From UBA4246 sp045113475 (lineage in GTDB: Bacteria; Bacillota; Clostridia; Christensenellales; Aristaeellaceae): DNA of 19,483 nucleotides. The notes beneath the pieces were generated by a model. The model was given only the letters and a program-made list of their open reading frames with translations. It had not been told where the DNA came from and made no database searches. The stretch is from the NCBI GenBank assembly GCA_045113475.1, contig JBGUIY010000333.1:1-19483 (forward strand), given 5' to 3'. Of this stretch, positions 6,815 through 14,923 are shown piece by piece (positions within the stretch are counted from its first letter, which is position 1; each line of letters starts with the position of its first letter). The translations under genes were made by a program, and so were the position numbers.

Positions 6815-7714
6815 ATGATCGATTCCCGCCTGCTGTCCGTGCTGACCGTGTATGAAACGGGCAGCTTTACCCGCGCGGCGGAACGGCTCAGCCTGTCGCA
6901 GCCCGCGGTCAGCCAGCATGTGCGGCAGCTGGAGAACGAGCTGCACGTGCATATCTTCGAACGGGTGCGCGGCACGCTCCGCGTGACCCGGGAGGGCGAG
7001 ATCATCGTCAAGTACGCGCGGCGCATGCAGGCCCTGACCAACAATATGCAGGAGGCCTTGGCTTCCGAGCGTACCCAGGTCGCCAACCTGACCGTGGGCA
7101 TCACCCATACGGCGGAAAGCAATTTCATCGCGGAGACGCTGGCAAGGTACGTGAGCCTCCGGGACGGCATGAGCATCAAAATGATCACCGCCACGGTCAG
7201 CGAGCTGTTCGAGGCCCTGAAAAACTACGAGCTGGATATGGCCATCGTGGAAGGCTCAGTCTCCGACCCGCGCTTCCACTCGGTAATGCTGGACACGGAC
7301 TGCCTGGTGCTGGCGGTGGCGCCGGAGCACCCCCTGGCCCGGCGCACCATGGTCACCATCGAGGAGCTGAAGCGGGAAAAGCTGATCCTCCGGCTGCCGG
7401 ATTCGGGCACCCGCAGCCTCTTCATTTCCGCGCTGGAGACCCATAATCTGCACCTGAACGATTTCAACGTGGTCCTGGAGATCGACAACATCGCCACCAT
7501 CAAGGACCTGATCCGCCGCGGATTCGGCGTTTCCGTGCTGGCGCGCAGCGCCTGCATGGACGAGCTGGGCAAGAAAAAGATCGTGGCCCTGCCCATCGAA
7601 AACCTGACCATGATGCGCGAGATCAACCTGGTATACTCCCGCGACTTCGACCATCCGGAGCTGGTGCGGGACATCGTGCGCTGCTACAACGAGCAGAGCG
7701 GACAGAACGCCTGA
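6815..7714 (+). CDS. LysR-family transcriptional regulator
   Basis: A 299-residue LysR regulator of normal family length. The winged helix-turn-helix occupies roughly residues 1-60, with GSFTRAAERLSLSQPAVSQ (16-34) and RQLENELHVHIFER (37-50) as near-consensus LTTR motifs. The rest is the two-lobed effector-binding domain (about 88-290). The ligand is unknown. It lies on the same strand between an SDR gene (43 bases upstream) and a GH130 gene (13 bases downstream). Most LysR genes diverge from their targets, so this embedded position suggests autoregulation of the whole SDR-LysR-GH130 unit, which is inference. GGAGGAAGGAG (6791-6801) lies 13 bases before the ATG, a slightly long spacing. Confidence 0.93.
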   Translation: MIDSRLLSVLTVYETGSFTRAAERLSLSQPAVSQHVRQLENELHVHIFERVRGTLRVTREGEIIVKYARRMQALTNNMQEALASERTQVANLTVGITHTAESNFIAETLARYVSLRDGMSIKMITATVSELFEALKNYELDMAIVEGSVSDPRFHSVMLDTDCLVLAVAPEHPLARRTMVTIEELKREKLILRLPDSGTRSLFISALETHNLHLNDFNVVLEIDNIATIKDLIRRGFGVSVLARSACMDELGKKKIVALPIENLTMMREINLVYSRDFDHPELVRDIVRCYNEQSGQNA

Positions 7715-7727
7715 GGAGATTTGAACG

Positions 7728-8897
7728 ATGCTTTCCTTTGATGAGCTGATGGCCCGGTACGAGGCGCTGATCGATGCGCCGAATACCGTGGACGAGTCCT
7801 TTTACAACGGGGTTTACGAGCGCTGGACGAATCCGGTGCTGACGGCCGCCCACGTGCCGCCCTGCTGGATCTACGATGCCGATCCGGCGGCGAACCCGTA
7901 CATGATGCAGCGCCTGGGGGTGAACGCCGTTTTCAACAGCGGCGCGATCCTGCTGGACGGCAAATTCACCCTGGTCGCCCGGGTGGAGGGCGCGGACCGC
8001 AAGAGCTTTTTCGCCGTGGCCCAGTCCCCGAACGGGGTGGATCATTTCCGCTTCTGGGACGAGCCGGTGGTGCTGCCCGATACCTGCCCGGGGGAGACGA
8101 ACGTCTACGACATGCGCCTGACCCGGCATGAGGACGGCTGGATCTATGGCGTTTTCTGTTCGGAGAGCAAGGACGCGGCCAATCCCGACCTGAGCGCGGC
8201 GACGGCCGCAGCCGGCATCGTGCGCACCAGGGACCTGAAAACCTGGGAGCGCCTGCCGAACCTGGTCACCCTGCGTTCGCCCCAGCAGCGCAACGTGCTG
8301 CTGCATCCGTATTTCGTCGACGGGCAGTATGCTTTCTATACCCGCCCCATGGACGATTTCATCGACACCGGTTCCGGCGTCGGCATCGGCTTCGGCCTGT
8401 GCCGGGACATCGAACACGCGGTGATCGATGAGGAGCGCATGACCTCCATCCGACGCTACCACACCATCACGGAAAGCAAGAACGGCGCGGGCGCGGTGCC
8501 CATCCGGACAGACAGGGGCTTTATCCACATCGCCCACGGCGTCCGGAACACGGCCGCAGGCCTGCGGTACGTGATCTATGCCTTTGCCACCGCGCTGGAG
8601 GATCCGGCCCGGGTCATCGCGGAGCCGGGCGGCTACCTGATCGCCCCGATGGGGGAGGAGCGGGTCGGCGACGTCAGCAACGTGGTCTTTACCAACGGCG
8701 CCATAGCCGCGCCGGACGGGCGGGTGTATATCTACTATGCTTCCAGCGACACCCGCATGCATGTGGCTACCACGGATATCGGCCGGCTGACGGACTATGT
8801 GTTCAACACCCCGCCCGACGCCCTGCGCAGCGCTGACTGCGTGCAGCAGCGCATCGGGCTGATCAGAAGGAACCTGGCATTCATGGGCCGCAGGTAA
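7728..8897 (+). CDS. GH130 phosphorylase, probably 4-O-beta-D-mannosyl-D-glucose phosphorylase
   Basis: A 389-residue five-bladed beta-propeller enzyme of family GH130. The sequence strongly resembles subfamily 1 as I recall it: VEGADRKSFFAVAQSPNG (87-104), NVYDMRLTRHEDGWIYG (125-141), QQRNVLLHP, HGVRNTAAGLRYV and ERVGDVSNVVF. D128 in NVYDMRL matches the catalytic Asp. Subfamily 1 enzymes cleave beta-mannosyl-1,4-glucose with phosphate, giving mannose 1-phosphate and glucose, in the cytoplasm; there is no signal peptide here, which agrees. The pathway is normally used for beta-mannan or glucomannan oligosaccharides. GAGGAG precedes the ATG. The gene is 13 bases after the LysR gene and almost certainly co-transcribed. 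The usual partners (cellobiose 2-epimerase, GH130_2, an ABC transporter) are not in the window. Confidence 0.9.
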   Translation: MLSFDELMARYEALIDAPNTVDESFYNGVYERWTNPVLTAAHVPPCWIYDADPAANPYMMQRLGVNAVFNSGAILLDGKFTLVARVEGADRKSFFAVAQSPNGVDHFRFWDEPVVLPDTCPGETNVYDMRLTRHEDGWIYGVFCSESKDAANPDLSAATAAAGIVRTRDLKTWERLPNLVTLRSPQQRNVLLHPYFVDGQYAFYTRPMDDFIDTGSGVGIGFGLCRDIEHAVIDEERMTSIRRYHTITESKNGAGAVPIRTDRGFIHIAHGVRNTAAGLRYVIYAFATALEDPARVIAEPGGYLIAPMGEERVGDVSNVVFTNGAIAAPDGRVYIYYASSDTRMHVATTDIGRLTDYVFNTPPDALRSADCVQQRIGLIRRNLAFMGRR

Positions 8898-8959
8898 TGC
8901 GGAAAACCGGTTTTTGAGGCAGAACGCGCCGCGTGCTGCGGCGGTGACAGGAGGCGCTT

Positions 8960-11596
8960 ATGGATAACAAACAGGCAGGCCGGAAAAAGAATATATCCGG
9001 TGTGGGCAAGCAGATCCAGACCCACGGCACAGCCCAGGGCCAGGGCCCTGTCGGCTCCCAGAACGGATACGGCGGACGGAAGATGAACGGCCCCACCGGG
9101 CCGCGGCCGTCCGGCCAGCGTCCCTCCAATAACGGGAACGGCGGCAACCGCGGCACCCCGCCCCAGCGTTCGGGCGGAGGCGGCAGGCTGGGCCTGATCG
9201 TCATCGCGCTGCTGCTGCTGTTTGGCGGCGGGGGCGGCCTGAGCGGCCTGTTCGGCGGCGGGCAGGACAACGGCGGCACCGTGAACCGGACCCCGGCGGT
9301 TTACCGCACGGAGGCCCCGCGGCGGACAAACGCGCCGGTGTATTATACGGCTGCCCCGACGCAGGCGCCTGCCGTTCCGGGCGTTCAGGAGGGCTCCGGC
9401 CTCGGCAACCTGCTGAGCATGTTCATGGGCTACGGCGACGTGGACAACGGCTACACGGATGTGAGCGGCCTCGCCTCGCTCTTCGGGGAGAGCGCTTACC
9501 GGCCCACCGATGTCCCCACGGCGACGCCGAGGCCCACGGCCACCAAAAAGCCGAAGGCCACGAAGAAGCCCACCGCGACCCCCAGGGGCTCCGCCGCGAC
9601 GGCGCAGCCCGTTTCCGGGTCCGTGCGCGCGCCTTATACCACCATCAAGGGCGGCGGCAGGGATACCGTGACCCTGATGGTGTACATGTGCGGCACCGAC
9701 CTGGAGTCCAAGTCCGCCATGGCCACCCGCGACCTGCAGGAGATGCTGGCCGCCTCCTTCGGGGACAACGTGCATTTGATCATCGAGACCGGCGGCTGTG
9801 CCAGCTGGCGCAACAACCTTGTTTCCAACCGGTATAACCAGCTGTGGCAGGTCAGGAACGGCAAGCTCAACTGCCTGAGTGAAAACAACGGCACCGGCTC
9901 CATGGTAAGCCCTGGTACCCTGGCGGATTTCATTACCTACTGCCGGGAGAATTATCCCGCCGACCGCTACGGCCTGATCTTCTGGGATCACGGCTCGGGC
10001 TCGGTCAGCGGCTACGGCTATGACGAAAAGAACCCCCGGGCCGGGTCCATGACCCTGGCCGGCATCAGCCAGGCCCTGACCAGGGGCGGCGTCAAATTCG
10101 ACTTCGTCGGCTTCGACGCCTGCCTGATGGCGACGGTGGAAAACGCGCTGATGCTCAACAGCCATGCCGATTACCTGATCGCCTCCGAGGAGACGGAGCC
10201 GGGCTACGGCTGGTATTATTCCGACTGGCTGACGGCGCTGGGCCGCAACACCTCCATGCCCACCGCGGAGATCGGTCAGCGGATCGTGGACGACTTCATC
10301 CGCACCAGCAGCCAGAAGGCGGCGGGACAGAAGACCACCCTCTCCGTGATCGACCTGGCGCAGCTGAACGCCGCCGTGCCGGACAGGCTGACTGCCTGGG
10401 CCCGGTCCATCTCCGGCATGATCGAGAAAAAGCAGTACCAGACGGTGTCCAACGCCCGCAACGGCGCCAGGGAGTTCGCGGAAAGCAACCGCCTGGATCA
10501 GGTGGACCTGGTGGACCTGGCCCAGCGCATGGGCACCCAGGAAGGCGCGGCGCTGGCCAGGGCGGTGCAGAGCGCGGTCCTGTACAACCGCACCTCCTCC
10601 AACATGCGCAACGCCTACGGCCTGTCCATCTACTTCCCCTACAAGAAGCTCTCCAACGTGGATAAGGCGGTCAGCGCCTACAACCAGCTGGGCATGGACG
10701 GCAGCTACATCGACTGCATCCGCCAGTTCGCCAGCCTGGAGCTGAGCGGCCAGACGGTCAGCGGCGGTTATACCAGTCCCTGGGGCGCGCTGTCCGGCAG
10801 CGGCTATTCCGGCCAGAGCGCCTACGGCGACAGCGACCTGCTGAGTTCGCTGCTGGGCGAGCTGCTGGGCGGCGGCTACGGCCGCCTGCGCGGCATGGAC
10901 GCCGGCAACACGGGCTTCCTGAAGGCGGGCGCGCTCACCGGGCAGGAACTGACCGCCTACCTGAGCGAAAACATGATCGATCCTTCTCTGCTGCGCTTTG
11001 CGGCTACGGAGGACGGCCCGCGCCTGCGCCTGCCCAAAGACCAGTGGGCGCTGGTGCAGGATATCGCCCTGAACCTGTTCTTCGACAACGGCAAGGGCTA
11101 TGTGGATATGGGCCTCGACGGCCTGTACACCCTCACGGAGGACGGCATCATCGCGGATACGGACGGCACCTGGCTCGCCATCGACGGCCAGCCCGTGCCC
11201 TACTACGAGCTTTCCGGCGATGACGACTGCCGCTCCGGCTATGTGCCCGCCCTGCTGAACGGCGACCGGGTGCAGCTGCTGATCTCCTTCGACCCCAACG
11301 GCGTCGGCTACATCGTCGGCGCCCGGGCGGACTATGTGAAGGGCGAAACGGACACCATCGCCAAGAGCCTGTCCGGCCTGCCCATCGGCGCGAAGCTGCA
11401 GTTCCTGTGCGACTTCTACACCTATGGGGGCGAATATCAGGAGACCCAGTACCTGGGCGACCCGATCACGGTCAGCGCGGACACCCTGGAGGTGACGGAC
11501 GTATATATCGACGCCTCCCGCGCCCGCCTGACCTACAGGCTGACGGATATCTACAATCAGGAATACTGGACGGAAGCCTACCGGCTCGGCAACTGA
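8960..11596 (+). CDS. Membrane-tethered clostripain-family (C11) cysteine peptidase
   Basis: An 878-residue protein. Residues 1-76 are rich in Gly, Pro, Asn and basic residues and have no signal peptide. A single hydrophobic segment follows (LGLIVIALLLLFGG, 77-90) with a Gly-rich tail, then a Thr/Pro/Lys-rich linker (about 183-210). The peptidase C11 domain starts near 234 with DTVTLMVYMCGTDLES. The catalytic dyad is H344 in WDHGSG and C388 in FDACLM. Beyond about residue 600 is a further domain of unrecognised function. The likely topology is a type II anchor with the protease outside, where it would cut after basic residues like other C11 enzymes; the substrate is unknown. AGGAGG lies 6 bases before the ATG. 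It is 62 bases after the GH130 gene with no terminator between them, so partial co-transcription is possible. A strong hairpin follows the stop. Confidence 0.92.
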   Translation: MDNKQAGRKKNISGVGKQIQTHGTAQGQGPVGSQNGYGGRKMNGPTGPRPSGQRPSNNGNGGNRGTPPQRSGGGGRLGLIVIALLLLFGGGGGLSGLFGGGQDNGGTVNRTPAVYRTEAPRRTNAPVYYTAAPTQAPAVPGVQEGSGLGNLLSMFMGYGDVDNGYTDVSGLASLFGESAYRPTDVPTATPRPTATKKPKATKKPTATPRGSAATAQPVSGSVRAPYTTIKGGGRDTVTLMVYMCGTDLESKSAMATRDLQEMLAASFGDNVHLIIETGGCASWRNNLVSNRYNQLWQVRNGKLNCLSENNGTGSMVSPGTLADFITYCRENYPADRYGLIFWDHGSGSVSGYGYDEKNPRAGSMTLAGISQALTRGGVKFDFVGFDACLMATVENALMLNSHADYLIASEETEPGYGWYYSDWLTALGRNTSMPTAEIGQRIVDDFIRTSSQKAAGQKTTLSVIDLAQLNAAVPDRLTAWARSISGMIEKKQYQTVSNARNGAREFAESNRLDQVDLVDLAQRMGTQEGAALARAVQSAVLYNRTSSNMRNAYGLSIYFPYKKLSNVDKAVSAYNQLGMDGSYIDCIRQFASLELSGQTVSGGYTSPWGALSGSGYSGQSAYGDSDLLSSLLGELLGGGYGRLRGMDAGNTGFLKAGALTGQELTAYLSENMIDPSLLRFAATEDGPRLRLPKDQWALVQDIALNLFFDNGKGYVDMGLDGLYTLTEDGIIADTDGTWLAIDGQPVPYYELSGDDDCRSGYVPALLNGDRVQLLISFDPNGVGYIVGARADYVKGETDTIAKSLSGLPIGAKLQFLCDFYTYGGEYQETQYLGDPITVSADTLEVTDVYIDASRARLTYRLTDIYNQEYWTEAYRLGN

Positions 11597-11608
11597 CTAT
11601 CATGGCGT

Positions 11609-11656
11609 ATCCTTCGCTTATCCTCCTGTGAGGGGATGGGCGAAGGATCTTTATAT
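11609..11656 (+). terminator. Terminator after the clostripain-like gene
   Basis: ATCCTTCGC (11609-11617) pairs with GCGAAGGAT (11640-11648), and an inner ATCCTC/GAGGGGAT arm extends the stem. CTTTATAT follows. It starts 12 bases after the TGA stop. The stem is long and stable; the T-tract is short. Confidence 0.75.
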
Positions 11657-11703
11657 GATCCTGTGGCCCTGCAGCGTAGCGTCTGATATTGACAGAAACA
11701 AAT

Positions 11704-11811
11704 ATGGAACCGTTCCGGCGGCATGCGCTTCCGTATAAAGGCAGCTGCCGAAAGTGCCGTTCGGAATCTGGAACTGCTGCAATACAAAAACAGAGGAAGT
11801 GTGATAATTGA
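11704..11811 (+). CDS. Possible 35-residue Cys-containing ORF, translation-coupled
   Basis: ATG at 11704 opens a 35-codon frame whose TGA (11809-11811) overlaps the TTG start of the next gene in the sequence TTGA. The product is basic and holds a CxxC pair and a third Cys (GSCRKCRSES ... RKCDN). No Shine-Dalgarno sequence precedes the ATG. An in-frame TTG at 11689 would add five residues. It could be a small coupled leader peptide, the remnant of a longer gene, or chance. I do not recognise it. Confidence 0.25.
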   Translation: MEPFRRHALPYKGSCRKCRSESGTAAIQKQRKCDN

Positions 11812-12584
11812 ACCCGGCCGGATGCTTTTTTGCCTCGATTCCGGAGATCTTTCATCTGTTTCTCCGGTATTTCCCGGATTGCGTCGGGGGCGGATTCCTC
11901 TCTGACGCCGATATCCTGAATCATGATCTGTGTGAATGTACAGAAAAAGGGATAACGGGAAAGGATCTGGACCTCCGGTGCCAGAATCATTTCCGGAACT
12001 GCATGATCCGTTTCATCAATGATGATATGATCGACCGGAATGATGATTATCAGGTGAAGAAGGATGTATTCGACCGGTTCTGTTTGTTCCTGGAAGCGCT
12101 GATCCAATCAAAAAACGCGCATCTGCGTGATGCGGGGATCATACTGACCGGGTATCTCGCCGGGCATGCGCTGTTTGATGAGGCGATGCTCCTGAATCAG
12201 TCTGAGCGGATCAGACCGCATATGGAGAAATCGCTGCGGAACCTGAATAAAGAAGATCAGTGTGCCAGGAAGCTCATTGATCTGTTTCCGGCAATGAAAA
12301 AACCGTATATGGATATAGGCAGGGATGACTTTGACGAAGCGTATTTGGTTTTTGTCATGTATGAACGCTTTGGGGCTTATATCGTGAAAACAGCCGGACC
12401 GGCTGAGAAAAAAAGAGCGATCGGACTGATCAATGAAATGTATAGCTCTGACGACGGTTATGTCAGGAATCTTGCACACGGGGCTGCCGTTGAGATCATG
12501 GCGACTGAGCCGGAGTTTGATTTCGATGAGATCAGTCCTTACTGTTCTCCGGATGTAAAGAAGGATATCATGGCCTTTCTCTGA
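11808..12584 (+). CDS. Unrecognised helical protein with an apparent internal duplication
   Basis: A 258-residue, mostly helical, acidic protein with no signal peptide, membrane segment or catalytic motif that I recognise. The TTG start is chosen because AGAGGAAG (11792-11799) sits 8 bases upstream. Two stretches look alike: FLEALIQSKNAHLRDAG (from about residue 93) followed by ILTGYLAG, and LINEMYSSDDGYVRNLAHG followed by AVEIMAT near the C-terminus. Each is followed by a helix of the type xxSERIRPHMEKSL or CSPDVKKDIMAFL. This resembles two copies of an all-helical repeat, as in HEAT-like or some immunity-type proteins; that is inference. Three hand-counted 60-base lines average about 48% GC, against 62% in a line of the preceding peptidase, so recent acquisition is possible. 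Terminators flank it on both sides, so it appears to be its own unit. No convincing promoter was found. Confidence 0.7.
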   Translation: MNPAGCFFASIPEIFHLFLRYFPDCVGGGFLSDADILNHDLCECTEKGITGKDLDLRCQNHFRNCMIRFINDDMIDRNDDYQVKKDVFDRFCLFLEALIQSKNAHLRDAGIILTGYLAGHALFDEAMLLNQSERIRPHMEKSLRNLNKEDQCARKLIDLFPAMKKPYMDIGRDDFDEAYLVFVMYERFGAYIVKTAGPAEKKRAIGLINEMYSSDDGYVRNLAHGAAVEIMATEPEFDFDEISPYCSPDVKKDIMAFL

Positions 12585-12617
12585 TTTGATCATGATTGCT
12601 CATTGGACACAGAATAT

Positions 12618-12660
12618 AAAAGCTATGGAATGCAGCGGATTGCGATCCCATAGCTTTTTT
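12618..12660. terminator. Bidirectional terminator between convergent genes
   Basis: AAAAGCTATGG (12618-12628) and CCATAGCTTTT (12648-12658) form a perfect 11-bp stem. TTTTTT ends it on the plus strand. On the minus strand the stem ends in TTTTATATTC. It lies between the convergent helical-protein gene and the thioesterase gene and can serve both. Confidence 0.9.
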
Positions 12661-12687
12661 GCATAACGGGTTTTCAAACAGATGCCG

Positions 12688-13107
12688 TCAGCCGCACGGT
12701 TCCTTCATGTTCGCTTCCAGCGCCGCGCAGAACTCGGGCAGCTCGCGCTTCAGGCGCACGAAACGGCCTTCGCGGGTGAGGAAGACGTGCTCTGAGCGGG
12801 CGGTGCACACGGTTTCGCCGCTGCCGTTCTGTATCTCGTAGGCGATGGCGAGCACCACGCCGTTGAAGGACTCGACGGATACCCGGACGGTGACGGTATC
12901 GCCGAAGGTGGAGGTATGCTTATATTCGCAGCTGACGGACTTGACCGGGGAGTATACGCCGGCGGCTTCCATCTTCGCGTAGGGGAAGCCCAGCTGATCC
13001 ATAAAGTCGATCCGGGCCTCCTCCATCCAGTGAATATAGTTCGCGTGGTGGGTCACGCCCATCATGTCTGTTTCATAGTACTGCACCCGATGCACATAGG
13101 GCTTCAT
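12688..13107 (-). CDS. Acyl-CoA thioesterase, hotdog fold (4-hydroxybenzoyl-CoA thioesterase / YbgC type)
   Basis: A 139-residue single hotdog-domain protein, the normal length for this family. YYETDMMGVTHHANYIHWME (10-29) is the family active-site pattern, with D14 as the catalytic Asp. CEYKHTSTFGDTVTV follows in the expected place. Such enzymes hydrolyse acyl-CoA or acyl-ACP thioesters in the cytoplasm; the acyl group cannot be predicted. The AAGGAG site lies inside the last codons of the upstream phosphatase gene and only 7 bases separate the two genes, so they are translated from one mRNA and probably coupled. A bidirectional terminator follows. Confidence 0.9.
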   Translation of the reverse strand: MKPYVHRVQYYETDMMGVTHHANYIHWMEEARIDFMDQLGFPYAKMEAAGVYSPVKSVSCEYKHTSTFGDTVTVRVSVESFNGVVLAIAYEIQNGSGETVCTARSEHVFLTREGRFVRLKRELPEFCAALEANMKEPCG

Positions 13108-13114
13108 AGGCTGG

Positions 13115-14887
13115 TTACTCCTTCTTTCCGGCGGGGCCGAGATACCTGAAGCACATCATGGTCAGGTCGTCGAACTGTTCGGCCTTTTTCACAAAATTGT
13201 CCACGGCTTCCTTCATGTTGGCGATCACCTGTTCCGGCCCGGCGTCCGGGGCGCGGTTGAGCGCCGCCAGCGTGCGTTCCATGCCGAAGAACTGGTTGTC
13301 CGCGTCCGTGGCCTCCGGCAGGCCGTCGGTATACACGAAGATCGAATCGCCGGGGGAGAGCTGCATTTCGTACTCTTCGGTCGTGATGTCGGGCAGGCCG
13401 CCGATCACGAAGCTGTGCTCATCCTTGAGCAGCTGGTAGGGCCGGCCGTTCAGCCGTACGAAGGGATATTCGTGGCCGGCGTTGGAGACGGTCAGCTTGC
13501 CGGTGGACAGCTCCAGGATGCCCAGCCACACGCTGACGAACATTCTCTGGGGGTTGTGCTGGTAAAGCTGCCGGTTCACATACTCCAGCGCCTTCGCGGG
13601 CCGTTTTTCCATCAGGGCGGAGTTGTGGATCAGGACCATGGATATGGTCATGAACAGCGCAGCGGGCACGCCCTTGCCGGACACGTCCGCGATCATCATC
13701 GCCAGGTGGTCGTCGTCCACCATGAAGAAATCGTAGAAGTCGCCGCTGACCTCGCGGGCCGGGTCCATGGCGGCAAAAATCTCGAACTCCGTCCGCTCCG
13801 GGAAAGGCGGGAATTGATCCGGAAGCATCTTGGCCTGGATCTTGGACGCCAGGTTGAGCTCGGTGTCCATCCGCTGCTTTTCGGCAGTGATGGATTCGAT
13901 TTTGTGCACATGGTCGTCGATCTCTTTTGCCAGGCTGACCACGTCCTCGGAAAGCTGGCCGATCTCGTTGCGGGTTCTGATGGCGGTGACCTTTGAGCTG
14001 TCCTTGGTCTCCTTATACAGGCGGATGTTCTGCTGGACGGATTTCAGGGGACTGAGAACGAACAGATAGATGAGCACCAGGCAGATGAGCGAAATCCAGA
14101 TCTGGATGCTGATGGCCTGCAGCGTGCCGATGAGCGTCATCTCTGACATGCTGCCCCACAGGGCGGACGTATTCTTGGTCAGTCCGATGAGGGCCACACG
14201 GTCCCCGACCGTCCCTAAGCTGGAATAGTAATCGACATAATTGCCTGCTTCCGCCAGATGGGCGGACTGTATCTGCGCGGCGCGCATCGCTTCCTGCTGG
14301 CTGGCGTTGACGGCGGCTGTGGTGCCCAGGGTGTAGGCCTGCTCGTATATCGTGCCGCGCTCGGATCCCGACGGGTTGGCGCTGAACAGGAAAAACTGGC
14401 GGTCAAAGGGCTCCTCCGTCAGTACGCAGAACAGGTAATCGATATTGTTCGACGCGGCGATGTCGTTGATGCGGGTGATCAGCCAGGAATAGACGATTTC
14501 GGCGTACAGCTTCTGGTCCTCCGGCGGCAGCGCCTCAAGCTGCTGCGCTTCGGCATAGTCCGGGAGCAGGTCCGGATGGCGTTCGTTCAGGAGACGGCAC
14601 TTTTCATGGGTGACGGTATCGTCGGTCAACTGGACGTCGTATTCCACATCCAGCTCAGCGTGATGCTCATACCAGTAGTTCAACAGCCAGTCGGCGGCGG
14701 GGTATTCCCGTACGGCTGCCGCGGTCTCGGCGGCGACGAAGGAGCCGATGTCCTCCGTCTGCTTATTGACGGTATTCACAGCCCAATAGCGCTGTGTAAA
14801 AAAAGTAATGACGCCGGACAGCACCACGGCGAAAAGAAATACGATCGCAACCGTTGGTATGATGCCGAGGGTCCGCTGTTTCTTCAT
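13115..14887 (-). CDS. Membrane sensor PP2C-type serine phosphatase (RsbU/SpoIIE family) with HAMP domain
   Basis: A 590-residue signalling phosphatase. TM1 spans about 10-31, an extracytoplasmic sensor region of about 225 residues follows, TM2 is about 257-278, a HAMP-like segment about 279-331, then a coiled-coil linker (DTELNLASKIQAKMLP). The C-terminal SpoIIE/PP2C domain (about 365-585) keeps its metal-binding acidic motifs: SGDFYD (381-386), ADVSGKG (400-406), YTDGLPEA (519-526) and DDLTMM (573-578). Relatives dephosphorylate an anti-sigma-factor antagonist or similar STAS protein when the outer domain senses a signal. No STAS, anti-sigma or sigma gene is nearby. The ATG at 14887 is chosen because GGGGGAGG lies just upstream; an in-frame start 8 codons earlier would remove that site. 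It is the first gene of an operon with the thioesterase. Its promoter region is shared with the divergent MATE gene. Confidence 0.92.
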   Translation of the reverse strand: MKKQRTLGIIPTVAIVFLFAVVLSGVITFFTQRYWAVNTVNKQTEDIGSFVAAETAAAVREYPAADWLLNYWYEHHAELDVEYDVQLTDDTVTHEKCRLLNERHPDLLPDYAEAQQLEALPPEDQKLYAEIVYSWLITRINDIAASNNIDYLFCVLTEEPFDRQFFLFSANPSGSERGTIYEQAYTLGTTAAVNASQQEAMRAAQIQSAHLAEAGNYVDYYSSLGTVGDRVALIGLTKNTSALWGSMSEMTLIGTLQAISIQIWISLICLVLIYLFVLSPLKSVQQNIRLYKETKDSSKVTAIRTRNEIGQLSEDVVSLAKEIDDHVHKIESITAEKQRMDTELNLASKIQAKMLPDQFPPFPERTEFEIFAAMDPAREVSGDFYDFFMVDDDHLAMMIADVSGKGVPAALFMTISMVLIHNSALMEKRPAKALEYVNRQLYQHNPQRMFVSVWLGILELSTGKLTVSNAGHEYPFVRLNGRPYQLLKDEHSFVIGGLPDITTEEYEMQLSPGDSIFVYTDGLPEATDADNQFFGMERTLAALNRAPDAGPEQVIANMKEAVDNFVKKAEQFDDLTMMCFRYLGPAGKKE

Positions 14888-14923
14888 GGTTTCCTCCCCC
14901 CTGACCAGCACCGCTGAGTGACT

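Noticed and set aside
8903..8914. AAAACCGGTTTT palindrome after the GH130 gene as a terminator
   Set aside because: There is no loop, so it cannot fold as a useful hairpin. The following CGCCGC/GCGGCG hairpin (8927-8943) has no T-run.
5473..10165. Long minus-strand frames opposite the SDR, LysR, GH130 and peptidase genes (5473-7194, 7623-8762, 8795-10165)
   Set aside because: Each is opposite a gene with clear family motifs on the plus strand. Their translations are repetitive in G/A/R/H/V, as expected for antisense of GC-rich codons.
11689..11694. A perfect TTGACA as -35 box for the helical-protein gene
   Set aside because: No acceptable -10 sequence occurs 16-18 bases downstream (it reads CGTTCCG). 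A TATAAA at 11734-11739 is too far away.
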